64,000 nt of DNA, from the NCBI RefSeq assembly GCF_021608185.1, contig NZ_JAKIHN010000001.1:62001-126000 (forward strand). The letters are read 5' to 3'. Under the pieces are notes generated by a model. That model saw nothing but the letters and a program-made list of their open reading frames with translations, had not been told where the DNA came from and searched no databases. The stretch is from Flavobacterium anseongense. GTDB lineage: Bacteria; Bacteroidota; Bacteroidia; Flavobacteriales; Flavobacteriaceae. The position numbers and the translations under genes are program-made. Positions 41,428 through 50,899 of the stretch are shown here, one piece after another (position 1 is the first letter of the stretch; every line of letters starts with the position of its first letter).

Positions 41428-43176
41428 TTAAATTTCTTCTTTGCTCAAAACGATTTCGGCAACTCCTTTTCCTTGCGGAACCATTGGAAACACATTGTCT
41501 TCGTGCAATACAGCAACTTCTAATAGAAACGAACTCGGATTATCCAACATTTGTTTCAAACCTTCGCGAAGTTCTTCCCGTTTCGAAATTTGTCTTCCGT
41601 CTATATTGTACGCTTTCGCTACCTGAACAAAATTTGGGCTGTGAATATCGGTAAACGAATAGCGTTTTTCATGAAATAGTTCCTGCCATTGACGTACCAT
41701 TCCAAGATAGCTATTATTGAGAATTAAGATTTTTACGTTTGGCTGAAACTGCATTATTGTTCCCAATTCCTGAATATTCATTTGCGCTCCGCCATCTCCC
41801 ATAATAGCTATAACCTCACGTTCAGGCGCTCCGAGTTTTGCTCCAATTGCAGCTGGTAGTGCATATCCCATCGTTCCTAAACCACCGCTTGTAATATTGC
41901 TTCGGGTTTTATTTTGCTTTGAATAACGACAAGCCACCATTTGATGTTGCCCAACATCGGTTACAATTACAGCTTCACCATCAGTTAACTCATTAAGAAC
42001 TTTTATCACTTCACCCATTGTCAAACCGCCTTCGGTTGGATTGAGTTCTTTTTCTATTAACGTTATGGTTTCTTTTTCTTTTTTAATTTCAAATTCTTTG
42101 AACCATTCCGGGCGAGGTTTAGTTTCAATTAAATTAGTAAGCAAAGGCAAAGTTTCTTTACAATCGCCCCAAACAGAAACTGTCGTTTGTACGTTTTTAT
42201 CAATTTCTGCCGGATCAATATCTAAGTGAATAATTTTTGCTTGCTTGGCGTATTTATCTAATCTGCCGGTTACACGATCATCAAATCGCATTCCGACAGC
42301 AATTAAAACATCGCATTCATTTGTTAAAAAATTAGGGCCGTAATTGCCATGCATCCCCAACATACCAACACCTAACGGATGATCTGTTGGAATTGCACTC
42401 ATTCCCATAATTGTCCACGCGGCCGGTAAATTCCCTTTTTCAATAAAATTTTGAAACTCCTTTTCCGCATTTCCTAAAATGATTCCCTGACCAAATACTA
42501 CAAATGGTTTTTTAGCCTCATTGATTAATTTTGCCGCTTGTTCTATATATTCAGGTCTGACAATAGGATTTGGTCTGTAACTTCTAACATGAATACAAGG
42601 TCTGTAGCCAATATAATCGAACAATTGCAATTGTGCGTTCTTCGTGATGTCTATTAAAACCGGTCCGGGACGACCACTTTTAGCGATATAGAATGCTTTA
42701 GCAAGTACTTCCGGAATTTCATTAGCGTCTGTAATTTGATAATTCCATTTTGTGATTGGCGTAGTGATGTTAATTATATCTGTTTCCTGAAAAGCATCAG
42801 TTCCCAATAAATGGGCAAAAACCTGACCCGTAATACAAACTAGCGGTGTGGAATCTATCAAAGCGTCTGCCAAACCTGTAACCAAGTTTGTTGCTCCGGG
42901 ACCGCTTGTTGCAAATACAACTCCTGTTTTTCCGCTAACTCTTGCATAACCTTGTGCAGCATGAATGGCACCTTGCTCGTGACGAACCAAAATGTGATTT
43001 AGCTTTTCATTAAAGTCAAAAAGAGCATCATAAATTGGCATGATTGCTCCTCCGGGATAACCAAAAATAGTAGTTACGCTTTCAGATAATAAAGCATCAA
43101 TTACGGCCAAACTTCCTGTGGTAGAAATAGGTTGTCTTCCTGCTTTTTCGATTTTATCTAATTCTAATGTTTTCAT
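41428..43176 (-). CDS. ilvB: acetolactate synthase large (catalytic) subunit, biosynthetic type
   Basis: A 582-residue thiamine diphosphate and FAD enzyme making acetolactate or acetohydroxybutyrate from pyruvate. ThDP-site Glu lies in LVRHEQGAIHAAQGYAR. The GDGGAQMNIQELGT motif with the following Asn (LNNSYLGMVRQWQ) binds Mg-ThDP. GVVFATSGPGATNL and VGMRFDDRVTG fit the biosynthetic acetohydroxyacid synthase rather than a catabolic AlsS. It is the second gene of the operon, 11 bases after ilvD. Confidence 0.95.
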   Translation of the reverse strand: MKTLELDKIEKAGRQPISTTGSLAVIDALLSESVTTIFGYPGGAIMPIYDALFDFNEKLNHILVRHEQGAIHAAQGYARVSGKTGVVFATSGPGATNLVTGLADALIDSTPLVCITGQVFAHLLGTDAFQETDIINITTPITKWNYQITDANEIPEVLAKAFYIAKSGRPGPVLIDITKNAQLQLFDYIGYRPCIHVRSYRPNPIVRPEYIEQAAKLINEAKKPFVVFGQGIILGNAEKEFQNFIEKGNLPAAWTIMGMSAIPTDHPLGVGMLGMHGNYGPNFLTNECDVLIAVGMRFDDRVTGRLDKYAKQAKIIHLDIDPAEIDKNVQTTVSVWGDCKETLPLLTNLIETKPRPEWFKEFEIKKEKETITLIEKELNPTEGGLTMGEVIKVLNELTDGEAVIVTDVGQHQMVACRYSKQNKTRSNITSGGLGTMGYALPAAIGAKLGAPEREVIAIMGDGGAQMNIQELGTIMQFQPNVKILILNNSYLGMVRQWQELFHEKRYSFTDIHSPNFVQVAKAYNIDGRQISKREELREGLKQMLDNPSSFLLEVAVLHEDNVFPMVPQGKGVAEIVLSKEEI

Positions 43177-43187
43177 AGTTTTATTTT

Positions 43188-44867
43188 TTAATCTTCATCG
43201 GTAACACAACCTTCTGAAGCGTCTTTAACCAATTTTACGTATTTATAAAGCACTCCGTTTGTCACTTTTAAAGGAGGAATGACTAGTTTTTTTCTTCTTT
43301 CTTCCAACTCAGCATCGGAAACTTTTAAATTAATAGCGTTTGTGACCGCATCAAGTTCGATAATATCGCCATCATTAACGAGAGCAATATTTCCTCCATC
43401 GAAAGCTTCCGGTGTGATATGACCGACGACAAATCCGTGGGTTCCACCGCTAAATCTTCCGTCGGTAATTAGAGCAACACTTTTTCCTAAACCTGCACCA
43501 ATAATGGCAGATGTTGGCTTAAGCATTTCGGGCATTCCCGGACCGCCTTTTGGACCAACATATCTGATGACAATTACATCACCCGCTTGTATTTTTTTAT
43601 CTTCAATGCCTTGAATAAGTTCTTTTTCACCATCAAAAACTTTGGCTGGTCCCACGAATTTTTCACCTTCTTTACCTGTAATTTTTGCTACAGAACCTTT
43701 GGTTGCCAGATTTCCATATAAGATTTGAAGATGCCCGGTTTCTTTAATCGGATTTTCGATAGGACGAATTATATTTTGATCTTCAAAATCAATTTCAACC
43801 ACATTTTCTAAATTTTCGGCCAATGTTTTTCCGGTAACGGTTATGCAATTTCCGTGAAGCATTCCTTTGCTCAACAAATATTTTAAAACCATTGGAACGC
43901 CTCCTTTTTCGTGGAGATTTTGCATTAAATAATTTCCGCCTGGTTTGAAATCAGCTATCAATGGTGTTTTGTTGCTGATTCTTTGAAAATCGTCCTGCGT
44001 AATTTTAACACCAACGCTTTTCGCCATGGCGATAACGTGTAAAACCGCATTTGTACTTCCGCCAAGTGCAATTAACGTGGTAACTGCATTTTCAAAAGCT
44101 TCAAATGTCATAATATCTTTTGGACAAATATTTTTTTCTAACAGTAGTTTTATATAATGAGCAGCTTGCTTGCATTCTTCAATTTTTTCATGGCTAACAG
44201 CCGGATTAGAACTCGAATATGGCAAACTCATTCCGAGCGCTTCAATAGCGATTGCCATTGTATTAGCAGTATACATTCCGCCACAGGCTCCAGCACCAGG
44301 GCAGGAATTTTTGATAATTCCTTTAAATTCTTCTTCGGATATTTTTCCGGCTATTTTTTCACCCAAAGCTTCGAAGGCGGAAACGATATTCAAATCTTTT
44401 CCTTGGTATTTGCCCGGAGCAATGGTTCCACCATATACCATTATTGACGGTCTATTTAATCTTCCCATGGCAATTATAGAACCCGGCATATTCTTGTCGC
44501 AACCCGGAATGGCAATTACGCCATCATAATAATGTCCGGCAACAACACTTTCAATACTATCCGCAATGATTTCACGACTTACTAAGGAAAAACGCATTCC
44601 ATCTGTACCGTTAGTAATACCGTCGCTAATTCCGATAGTATTAAAAATCAATCCCACCATTTCATTTTCATTTACCTCAACTTTGATATAAGAAGCCAAA
44701 TGATTGAGGTGCATATTACACGTATTTCCATCGTAACCCATTGAAGCAATTCCGATAAATGGTTGCGCCAATTGCTGGTCGTTCAATCCTATTCCGTACA
44801 ACATTGCCTGAGCAGCAGGTTGTGTTGGATCTTGAGTTACCGTTTTACTGTATTTATTTAATTCCAT
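43188..44867 (-). CDS. ilvD: dihydroxy-acid dehydratase
   Basis: A 559-residue Fe-S dehydratase that makes the 2-oxo acids of valine and isoleucine. The cluster-binding cysteines are seen in [23 protein letters not shown] and [17 protein letters not shown]. Other signatures are [20 protein letters not shown] and [15 protein letters not shown]. It is the first gene of the operon ilvD-ilvB-ilvN-ilvC-ilvA on the minus strand. The 428 bases before it are AT-rich and contain a terminator-like hairpin (45118-45152), so either this terminates the gene upstream or it acts in leader control. Confidence 0.95.
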   Translation of the reverse strand: MELNKYSKTVTQDPTQPAAQAMLYGIGLNDQQLAQPFIGIASMGYDGNTCNMHLNHLASYIKVEVNENEMVGLIFNTIGISDGITNGTDGMRFSLVSREIIADSIESVVAGHYYDGVIAIPGCDKNMPGSIIAMGRLNRPSIMVYGGTIAPGKYQGKDLNIVSAFEALGEKIAGKISEEEFKGIIKNSCPGAGACGGMYTANTMAIAIEALGMSLPYSSSNPAVSHEKIEECKQAAHYIKLLLEKNICPKDIMTFEAFENAVTTLIALGGSTNAVLHVIAMAKSVGVKITQDDFQRISNKTPLIADFKPGGNYLMQNLHEKGGVPMVLKYLLSKGMLHGNCITVTGKTLAENLENVVEIDFEDQNIIRPIENPIKETGHLQILYGNLATKGSVAKITGKEGEKFVGPAKVFDGEKELIQGIEDKKIQAGDVIVIRYVGPKGGPGMPEMLKPTSAIIGAGLGKSVALITDGRFSGGTHGFVVGHITPEAFDGGNIALVNDGDIIELDAVTNAINLKVSDAELEERRKKLVIPPLKVTNGVLYKYVKLVKDASEGCVTDED

Positions 44868-45295
44868 TAGTAGTTTGTTTCTTGTAATTCTTGTTGCTTT
44901 AAGCTCAGTAAATTTATAAATGAAATGTATTTTTATAATATCTGCATTTATTTTTTTTACAGTATCCGATTAATTTTTTATTAGGATAATTAATTGATAT
45001 TCATTGTTTTAAATTTATTTTTTTACGACGTCAATTACTTAATTATTAACTTCATTTTTCTTCTGAACTTAGAATAAATGTCATTTACAAAAGGTTTTTA
45101 TCAACATTGTATTAAATAAAAAGACCTCCCAAATAATTTAGGAGGTCTTTTTATTTACAACTAACAAAATCTCCTATCCAAATTTTGGAATGATAATAAT
45201 TGAGACAATGTTAATAATGTTCGTATCTGAATACATCTTTTTATTTTTGAATTTATATACTCATTTATAAATATATAAAATAATTTAATTAAAAA
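44868..45295 (-). other. long AT-rich leader region before ilvD
   Basis: This is the longest stretch without a gene. It holds the hairpin at 45118-45152 and, on the minus strand, a short frame ATG AAG TTA ATA ATT AAG TAA (MKLIIK), about 170 bases before ilvD. Leu-Ile-Ile codons would fit an attenuation peptide, but no terminator with a T-run follows it. Around 50 bases before ilvD is TAAATTTA, one mismatch from the -7 consensus. Nothing else is seen. Confidence 0.4.
45118..45154. terminator. bidirectional hairpin between transglycosylase gene and ilvD
   Basis: The perfect 10-bp stem AAAGACCTCC / GGAGGTCTTT with an 11-base loop has A-runs and T-runs on the two sides. On the minus strand it is followed by TTTTTATTT, ~140 bases after the transglycosylase stop and ~250 bases before ilvD. 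Confidence 0.75.
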
Positions 45296-46189
45296 TTAAT
45301 AACCCGAAAGCGGAATTTCTATTTCGTATTTTTTCTTGGATGGATTGAGCAATTTTTTGTCGCGCAACCAAGGGTTATGGATTTTTAGAATTTTATAATT
45401 GATGCCTTGTGTTTTGGCGAAATTAGCTAAATCGTTGATGGTACTGTCGACTTCTATTTTTTTAAATGGAATTCGTGCATACAAATCACTTTCATAAATA
45501 TTAAACCCATAAAGAGCTGGGTTTTTCATTATTTCCTTAAGTGCTAAAATTCTAAAAACATAGCGTGCCGTTTCTTCGGTCAAACCTAAATCGTAATAAT
45601 TGGAAACTTTTTGTTCCTCAATTCTTTTACCAACTCCGGACATTCCTCCGTTATAGGATGCTGCTGCCAATGTCCAGGAACCAAATTTTTCTTTGGCTGC
45701 CAATAGATATTTACAAGCTGCTTCGGTTGATTTCTCTAAGTGATAGCGTTCATCTACAAGTTCATTAACTTCCATGCCTTTTTCTTTGGCAGTATCAGGC
45801 ATAAACTGCCAAACTCCTTTAGCTCCCGAAGGTGAAGTTGCGTTTACAAGACCACTTTCGATTACGGCAAGGTATTTAAAATCATCGGGCACTCCATACT
45901 TTTGCAGGATTGGTTCGATTACAGGAAAAGCTCTGTTAGCTCTTCGAATTATTAAAACAGTCGTCGCATCTAAATTAGCATTGATAAGTAATTCTCTATC
46001 TAATCGTTCTCTAACGTCACTTATTTGTAGTGGAGCACTTTCTCCTGCAAAGTCAACCGCAGTTGGAAAATACATTGGAGTTCCTTCACGTAATAATTTT
46101 TCTTTATTGTCTCCAGCTATTCCAAAAATCATCATTCCGGAAATCAAAATTACTACGAATGTCGATAATAGGGCTTTATTCGTTTTCAT
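45296..46189 (-). CDS. lytic murein transglycosylase (SLT domain)
   Basis: A 297-residue protein with an N-terminal membrane or signal helix (LLSTFVVILISGMMIFGIA). The start at MKTNKALLS is preferred; a longer version adds ten residues (MNDQKLNPTV) and may also be used. The SLT domain (about residues 85-220) has the catalytic Glu in YLAVIESGLVNATSPSGAKGVWQF (E followed by S), the GVWQFMPDTAKEKG segment and AAASYNGG. A C-terminal ~60-residue tail lies after the catalytic domain and ends near IEIPLSGY. It cleaves peptidoglycan glycan strands to 1,6-anhydro products. An alpha/beta hydrolase gene lies just upstream. Confidence 0.92.
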   Translation of the reverse strand: MKTNKALLSTFVVILISGMMIFGIAGDNKEKLLREGTPMYFPTAVDFAGESAPLQISDVRERLDRELLINANLDATTVLIIRRANRAFPVIEPILQKYGVPDDFKYLAVIESGLVNATSPSGAKGVWQFMPDTAKEKGMEVNELVDERYHLEKSTEAACKYLLAAKEKFGSWTLAAASYNGGMSGVGKRIEEQKVSNYYDLGLTEETARYVFRILALKEIMKNPALYGFNIYESDLYARIPFKKIEVDSTINDLANFAKTQGINYKILKIHNPWLRDKKLLNPSKKKYEIEIPLSGY

Positions 46190-46249
46190 AACTGTAGGAT
46201 TTAATTTTTGATCATTCATATTGGTAAAACTACAAAAATCGGTACAAAA

Positions 46250-46915
46250 TCAATTATTATCTAACATAATTTTAGGCAAATTTTCGTTAAGCCATTTGTA
46301 TTTTGTCAGAATCATAATGTGCGTTCCGTCTTTAACTTGGATACTTTTTTTAATATGTTTTATTGGGAAAACCTCATCCGCATCGCCATGAATATGAATA
46401 ATTTCATTGTCAATTTCAGTTCGATTCCAATTGATTATTTGTTCAATTGCCCAGTCTAAATACACTTTATCCCGAACGGAAAGGAACTTTTCATACAACT
46501 TTATTCGTTGTTTTAAAATAGAGGAACCAAAAGTGAATTTGGCTAAAAGTTCAATGTTTTCAAATAGTTTCGTCGGAATCAGTTTGTAGGCTTTAGTTGA
46601 CTTGGCAACCTTAAAACGTCTTGGAAATTCTACATTAGACTTGACACTCGAAATGATAATTACCTTTTTGGGATTTACAAATGGTTTCATTTCCTGAACC
46701 AAAATACCACCAAAAGAAACTCCAACTAAAATAAAATTTTCATGTTTTATGTTTAATGCCATTCGCTTTGCGTACTCTTTCAACGATTCATTTTTATTGG
46801 GTAAAACCCATTCTAATAAATGTATTTCGAAAGTTTCTGACGGTAAATGAATTCGCTCAAAAATACTCGAACTTGCCGCCATTCCAGGCATAAAATAAAC
46901 GTGAATTTTAGTCAT
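46250..46915 (-). CDS. alpha/beta-hydrolase
   Basis: A 221-residue cytoplasmic hydrolase. It shows YFMPGMAASSSIF as oxyanion region, the nucleophile elbow LVGVSFGGIL (Ser in GxSxG, near residue 67), the acid in HIHGDADEVFP and the His in KDGTHIMIL. No signal peptide is present. Substrate unknown. It lies 30-60 bases upstream of the transglycosylase gene and the two may be co-transcribed. A TAGTTTTA box between them may also give the latter its own start. Confidence 0.85.
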   Translation of the reverse strand: MTKIHVYFMPGMAASSSIFERIHLPSETFEIHLLEWVLPNKNESLKEYAKRMALNIKHENFILVGVSFGGILVQEMKPFVNPKKVIIISSVKSNVEFPRRFKVAKSTKAYKLIPTKLFENIELLAKFTFGSSILKQRIKLYEKFLSVRDKVYLDWAIEQIINWNRTEIDNEIIHIHGDADEVFPIKHIKKSIQVKDGTHIMILTKYKWLNENLPKIMLDNN

Positions 46916-46944
46916 TTTTTAACTCGAAACTGGTTAATTATTAG

Positions 46945-46952
46945 TAACTTTG
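46945..46952 (+). promoter_or_regulatory. -7 box TAACTTTG of the 46985 gene
   Basis: TAACTTTG matches TAnnTTTG and ends 32 bases before the ATG. No TTG is seen at -33. Confidence 0.4.
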
Positions 46953-46984
46953 TATAAAAATAATCCTTTTTATTTACTTGATTT

Positions 46985-47296
46985 ATGGAAGCGACAGTAA
47001 TTTTAGAAAAAATTGAAATTAAGGATAACACCTTTGCACGACAATTTGAGACTTTGGTAGATGGAAAATTAATTTCTGTAGAATATTCATTTCAGGAAAA
47101 AAAGATTTTCTTAACGCGAATAAATGTTTTTGATGGTTTCGACAACGAGGAATTCATTAATAATTTGCTAAAGAACATTATGGAAATAGCCTATGAACGC
47201 AAGTTAAAAGTAGTTCCAATTTTACCAAAAATTGCACTTTTCTTCAGAAAGAATTCTTGTTACAGAGATTTACTTCCTCCGGGAATTAAAATATAA
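46985..47296 (+). CDS. small GNAT-like acetyltransferase (YjdJ type)
   Basis: A 103-residue protein. The ending RKLKVVPILPKIALFFRKNSCYRDLLPPGI matches the short GNAT-fold family (PF14542, YjdJ-like), in which a V-P-x-C/L-P motif and a Tyr-x-x-Leu-Leu close the fold. Only the core of the GNAT fold is present, and the acetyl-CoA loop is replaced by a segment without R-x-x-G-x-G, so catalysis is uncertain. It is followed by its own terminator. Confidence 0.75.
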   Translation: MEATVILEKIEIKDNTFARQFETLVDGKLISVEYSFQEKKIFLTRINVFDGFDNEEFINNLLKNIMEIAYERKLKVVPILPKIALFFRKNSCYRDLLPPGIKI

Positions 47297-47315
47297 TATA
47301 AGGTTACCAATGATG

Positions 47316-47345
47316 AAGGAGTTTCAGATGAAGCTCCTTTTTTTA
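47316..47345 (+). terminator. intrinsic terminator of the 46985 gene
   Basis: The stem AAGGAG-x-TTC / GAA-x-CTCCTT is followed by seven T. Confidence 0.8.
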
Positions 47346-47358
47346 TTATATTTATCGA

Positions 47359-47700
47359 ATGAATGCAGAAACACTTCGTGAGGGAATTATTGATTTCTTT
47401 GAAAATATCGAGAAGTATTATGGCAGCAAAACAGAAATAACACAAGGATTATTTTCTGAATTGGATAATCATAATGCTCATTTAACGGCGTGGAATTTAT
47501 CCGAATTCGAATTGGTTCGCTCAGCTTATCGAAACAGCGGAGACAAATTTATGCTGGAAGGCAAAGGAAGTTACTTCGAAATTTCAGCAGAACGAATTAT
47601 CGATTTTAAGAAAACAGGTCGGAATAAATTTGAGTTTATCGAGCAATATAGTGAAATCGTTTTTAGGATTACTAAAATCAGGTTTCATTATAAATATTAG
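47359..47700 (+). CDS. hypothetical protein, unrecognised
   Basis: A 113-residue soluble protein of helical start (MNAETLREGIIDFFENIEKYYG) and beta-rich second half (FELVRSAYRNSGDKFMLEGKGSYFEI, ending KIRFHYKY). No signal peptide and no known motif. Its last four bases overlap the end of mtaB on the other strand. The -7 region is not clear. The preserved length and codon pattern suggest a real gene. Confidence 0.55.
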   Translation: MNAETLREGIIDFFENIEKYYGSKTEITQGLFSELDNHNAHLTAWNLSEFELVRSAYRNSGDKFMLEGKGSYFEISAERIIDFKKTGRNKFEFIEQYSEIVFRITKIRFHYKY

Positions 47701-49025
47701 ACTTCTACTTTCAGGAATTCCATTCTCACACTACCGTCTTCATCAATTTTTGACAAATTGACTTCATGCAATGTGTTTATCAATTCCGGATTCCATGGTG
47801 CTTTTACTTTTACATAGTTTTCAGTAAAACCGTGAATGTAACCTTCTTTATTTTCGCCTTCAAAAAGTACTGTTCTATTACTTCCAATCTGACTTTCATA
47901 AAAAGCACGCCGTTTCTTAACCGATAATCCTCTAAGCATTTTACTTCTTTTGTTGCGGACATTCATTGGAACAACATCTTGCATTGCAGCCGCTTCGGTG
48001 TTATCTCTTTCGGAGTAAGTGAAAACGTGTAAATACGAAATATCCATTTCGTTTAAGAAATTATACGTTTCTAGGAAATTTTCATCAGTTTCGCCCGGAA
48101 AACCAACAATCACATCAACGCCAATACAGGCATGAGGCATGACTTCACGGATTTTATTTACTCTGTCTGTATAAACTTCACGAAGGTAACGACGCTTCAT
48201 TTTTTTCAGAATCTCATTGCTCCCGCTTTGTAACGGAATATGAAAATGTGGCACGAACGTTCTGCTTTGCGATACAAATTCGATGGTTTCGTTTTTCAAA
48301 AGGTTGGGTTCGATAGATGAGATTCGGAGTCTTTCAATGCCTTCTACTTCATCCAAAGCCTGAACTAAATCCAGAAAAGTATGTTCGTGTTTTTTATTTC
48401 CGAATTCACCTTTACCGTAATCACCAATATTTACACCTGTCAAAACGATTTCCTTGATTCCTTGTTTTGAAATATCGGAAGCATTTTTCAGCACATTATC
48501 TAAAGCATCACTTCTCGAAATTCCACGTGCTAACGGAATCGTGCAATAGGTACATTTATAATCACAGCCATCCTGAACTTTCAAAAAAGCACGCGTTCTG
48601 TCACCAATAGAATAACTTCCAACATAGAAATCGGCTTCTTCGATTTCGCACGAATGCACTTCGCCCATATCATTTTTGGACAAGTCATTTATATAATCGG
48701 TGATTTTGAATTTTTCTGTCGCACCCAAAACCAAATCCACACCATCAACAGCAGCCAATTCTTCAGGTTTTAATTGCGCATAACAACCAACCGCAGCAAC
48801 GAATGCTTTTTCGTTGAGCTTCATGGCTTTTTTAACTACTTGTTTGAATTGTTTATCGGCATTTTCAGTAACCGAACAGGTATTTATCACATAAATATCG
48901 GCTACTTCTTCAAAATCGACGCGGTCAAAACCTTCGTCCTGAAAATTTCTCGCAATGGTTGAAGTTTCGGAGAAATTTAATTTGCAGCCTAAAGTATAAA
49001 AGGCGACTTTCTTTTTGTTTTCCAT
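47697..49025 (-). CDS. mtaB: tRNA (N6-threonylcarbamoyladenosine37-C2)-methylthiotransferase
   Basis: A 442-residue radical-SAM methylthiotransferase that makes ms2t6A37 in tRNA. The N-terminal cluster-binding domain opens FYTLGCKLNFSETS, in the MtaB rather than MiaB or RimO style. Two further Cys sit in NTCSVTEN and AVGCYAQ. The radical-SAM cluster Cys are in KVQDGCDYKCTYCTIPLARG. The C-terminal TRAM-like domain ends with RMEFLKVEV. It is a housekeeping gene of normal length, convergent with the small gene at 47359. Confidence 0.95.
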   Translation of the reverse strand: MENKKKVAFYTLGCKLNFSETSTIARNFQDEGFDRVDFEEVADIYVINTCSVTENADKQFKQVVKKAMKLNEKAFVAAVGCYAQLKPEELAAVDGVDLVLGATEKFKITDYINDLSKNDMGEVHSCEIEEADFYVGSYSIGDRTRAFLKVQDGCDYKCTYCTIPLARGISRSDALDNVLKNASDISKQGIKEIVLTGVNIGDYGKGEFGNKKHEHTFLDLVQALDEVEGIERLRISSIEPNLLKNETIEFVSQSRTFVPHFHIPLQSGSNEILKKMKRRYLREVYTDRVNKIREVMPHACIGVDVIVGFPGETDENFLETYNFLNEMDISYLHVFTYSERDNTEAAAMQDVVPMNVRNKRSKMLRGLSVKKRRAFYESQIGSNRTVLFEGENKEGYIHGFTENYVKVKAPWNPELINTLHEVNLSKIDEDGSVRMEFLKVEV

Positions 49026-49128
49026 AATTCACTCCAATTAATGAAATCGTTGTCAAAAATTGAGAGCGCAAAGATAGTTTAATTTGGTTATTTGTTAATG
49101 CGGTTATTTGATGATTTTCAAAACCAAT

Positions 49129-50304
49129 CTATTCTTTTCTGAATTTTTTTGTAATTTCAAAAACGTGTTCTAAAATTTTTGCATCTTCTTCTGAGAATTC
49201 TACCTGACGACGCGCCATTACTATTTTAGCAGTTTGAAACGCTTTTGAAGTTAAATATGTTGTGAATCCAGAAGCTCCGCCCCAAGAAAAACTCGGCACA
49301 AAATTACGTGGAAAACCAGCTCCAAAAATATTAGCAGAAACACCAACAACAGTTCCTGTGTTGAACATGGTGTTGATTCCACATTTGCTATGATCTCCCA
49401 TCATCAGTCCACAGAACTGCAAACCGGTTCGGGCAAAACCTTCGGTTTCATAACTCCACAATCGCACTTCTTCATAGTTGTTTTTCAGATTTGAATTATT
49501 GCTGTCGGCGCCAATATTACACCATTCACCCAAAACAGAATTTCCTAAAAATCCGTCATGACCTTTGTTCGAATAGCCCATCAAAACCGAATTACTCACT
49601 TCACCTCCAATAACAGAATGTGGCCCAACAGTTGTTGCTCCGTAAACTTTAGCTGCCAATTTCACTCTACCCGATTCGCACAAAGCAAATGGTCCGCGAA
49701 TTACTGAACCTTCCATAATCTCCGCATTTTTTCCGATGTATATTGGTCCGGTTGAAGCATTCAGTGTTACAAATTCGAGCTTTGCTCCTTCTTCTATAAA
49801 TATATTTTCAGGCGAAAGTACATTAACGCTTTTAGGGATAGGTTGCGAATGCCTGCCTTCGGTAATCAACTCAAAATCTTCGCGTAAAGCAGCATCATTT
49901 TTAGCAAAAATATCCCAAGTGTTTTGCACAGTTAAACATTCTTCACTGAATTCGACTATCTCATAACTATCAAAATCGACTTCCTCCTGCGTATCATTTG
50001 TGTAAAAAGCGATTACTTCATCACCTTGAAAAATAGCTTGGTTTTTTTCTAAACTTTTCACCATTTCAGAAAGAATGTCATTTGGCAAAAAAGAAGCATT
50101 AATCATAACGTTGTCTTCCATTTCTACCATCGGAAACTTTTCTGAAAGATATTCTTCGGTCAATGTTGTCGTCGTGTATCCTAAATATTTTTCCCATTTT
50201 TCACGAATAGTTAAAATTCCGATGCGAATATCAGCAACCGGTCGTGTGAATGTAAAAGGTAAAAGTGCGTTGCGAACTGTTCCGTCAAAAAGTATGTAGT
50301 TCAT
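49129..50304 (-). CDS. GlmU-like putative sugar nucleotidyltransferase
   Basis: A 391-residue protein of the Bacteroidota GlmU-related family. The N-terminus, MNYILFDGTVRNALLPFTFTRP, replaces the usual G-x-G-T-R-M nucleotide loop, so it is not the canonical GlmU. After residue ~180 come left-handed beta-helix hexapeptides (VNAST-GPIYIGKNAEIMEGS, KLAAKVYGATTVGPHSVIGG). The following region (NSVLMGYSNKGHDGFLGNSVLGEWCNIGADSNNSNL) is conserved in the family. Presumably it acts in cell-wall or lipopolysaccharide sugar activation, but the substrate is unknown. It is preceded by rpmE2 on the same strand with a terminator between. Confidence 0.82.
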   Translation of the reverse strand: MNYILFDGTVRNALLPFTFTRPVADIRIGILTIREKWEKYLGYTTTTLTEEYLSEKFPMVEMEDNVMINASFLPNDILSEMVKSLEKNQAIFQGDEVIAFYTNDTQEEVDFDSYEIVEFSEECLTVQNTWDIFAKNDAALREDFELITEGRHSQPIPKSVNVLSPENIFIEEGAKLEFVTLNASTGPIYIGKNAEIMEGSVIRGPFALCESGRVKLAAKVYGATTVGPHSVIGGEVSNSVLMGYSNKGHDGFLGNSVLGEWCNIGADSNNSNLKNNYEEVRLWSYETEGFARTGLQFCGLMMGDHSKCGINTMFNTGTVVGVSANIFGAGFPRNFVPSFSWGGASGFTTYLTSKAFQTAKIVMARRQVEFSEEDAKILEHVFEITKKFRKE

Positions 50305-50368
50305 TGTGAAGGTTTATAAGTTTATGAGTTTATAACTCTCTTCAAAAGTACAAAGATTAAACAAATAA

Positions 50369-50396
50369 AAAAACCACTCACTTGCGTGAATGGTTT
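50369..50396 (-). terminator. intrinsic terminator of rpmE2
   Basis: Minus strand: AAACCATTCACGC pairs with GTGAGTGGTTT (one mismatch), followed by seven T. It lies ~25 bases after the rpmE2 stop. Confidence 0.75.
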
Positions 50397-50421
50397 TGAT
50401 AAAATTTGAACACTAAAACTA

Positions 50422-50673
50422 TTATTTACCGTGTTTAGCGTATTTAGTTTTGAATTTATCAATACGTCCTGCAGTATCGATAAGTTTAGATTTACCTGTG
50501 TAAAAAGGATGAGAAGTTCTGGAAATCTCCATTTTGAATACTGGGTATTCAACACCTTCGTGTGTGATTGTTTCTTTTGTTTCTACTGTTGATTTAGTGA
50601 TAAAAACATCATCGTTTGACATGTCTTTAAAAGCAACTAATCTGTAATTTTCTGGGTGAATTCCTTGTTTCAT
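50422..50673 (-). CDS. rpmE2: 50S ribosomal protein L31, type B
   Basis: An 83-residue protein with the type B features: [46 protein letters not shown] and the tail [11 protein letters not shown]. It lacks the CxxC zinc cysteines of type A and thus works without zinc. It has a strong promoter, a ~100-base leader and a terminator of its own. Confidence 0.97.
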   Translation of the reverse strand: MKQGIHPENYRLVAFKDMSNDDVFITKSTVETKETITHEGVEYPVFKMEISRTSHPFYTGKSKLIDTAGRIDKFKTKYAKHGK

Positions 50674-50779
50674 TTTGTAAATCTTTTATTGTTATGAAGT
50701 AGTTTTGTTTTGAAGCTTTCATTTTTGAAAGGTATAAACTAGCTACAGCTTTTATTGTTCCTTTTTTAATTAGAGTGTG

Positions 50780-50809
50780 CAAAAATACAACTATTTTACA
50801 AAAATCAAA
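50780..50809 (-). promoter_or_regulatory. promoter of rpmE2 (TTTG-N18-TATTTTTG)
   Basis: Minus strand: TTTG (50809-50806), 18 bases, TATTTTTG (50787-50780). Transcription would begin ~100 bases before the ATG. The leader contains the hairpin CTTTCA-AAAA-TGAAAG (50716-50731). Confidence 0.65.
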
Positions 50810-50866
50810 GCGATATGTAACTTTTTTTAATTGTTTTGTACTTACCGAAAAGTAATTACGGAATTA

Positions 50867-50874
50867 CTATATTT
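50867..50874 (+). promoter_or_regulatory. -7 box TATATTTG of the DUF4199 operon
   Basis: TATATTTG matches TAnnTTTG, 25 bases before the ATG. Just upstream, GTAATTACGGAATTAC (50851-50866) is an inverted repeat of GTAATT around ACGG, in the spacer region, and is a candidate operator. Confidence 0.5.
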
Positions 50875-50899
50875 GTTAACTAATCAAAACCTAAACATT

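Noticed and set aside
45118-45154. ilv attenuator
   Set aside because: The hairpin lies ~250 bases before ilvD, precedes the only candidate peptide frame rather than following it, and is placed as a terminator of the gene upstream.
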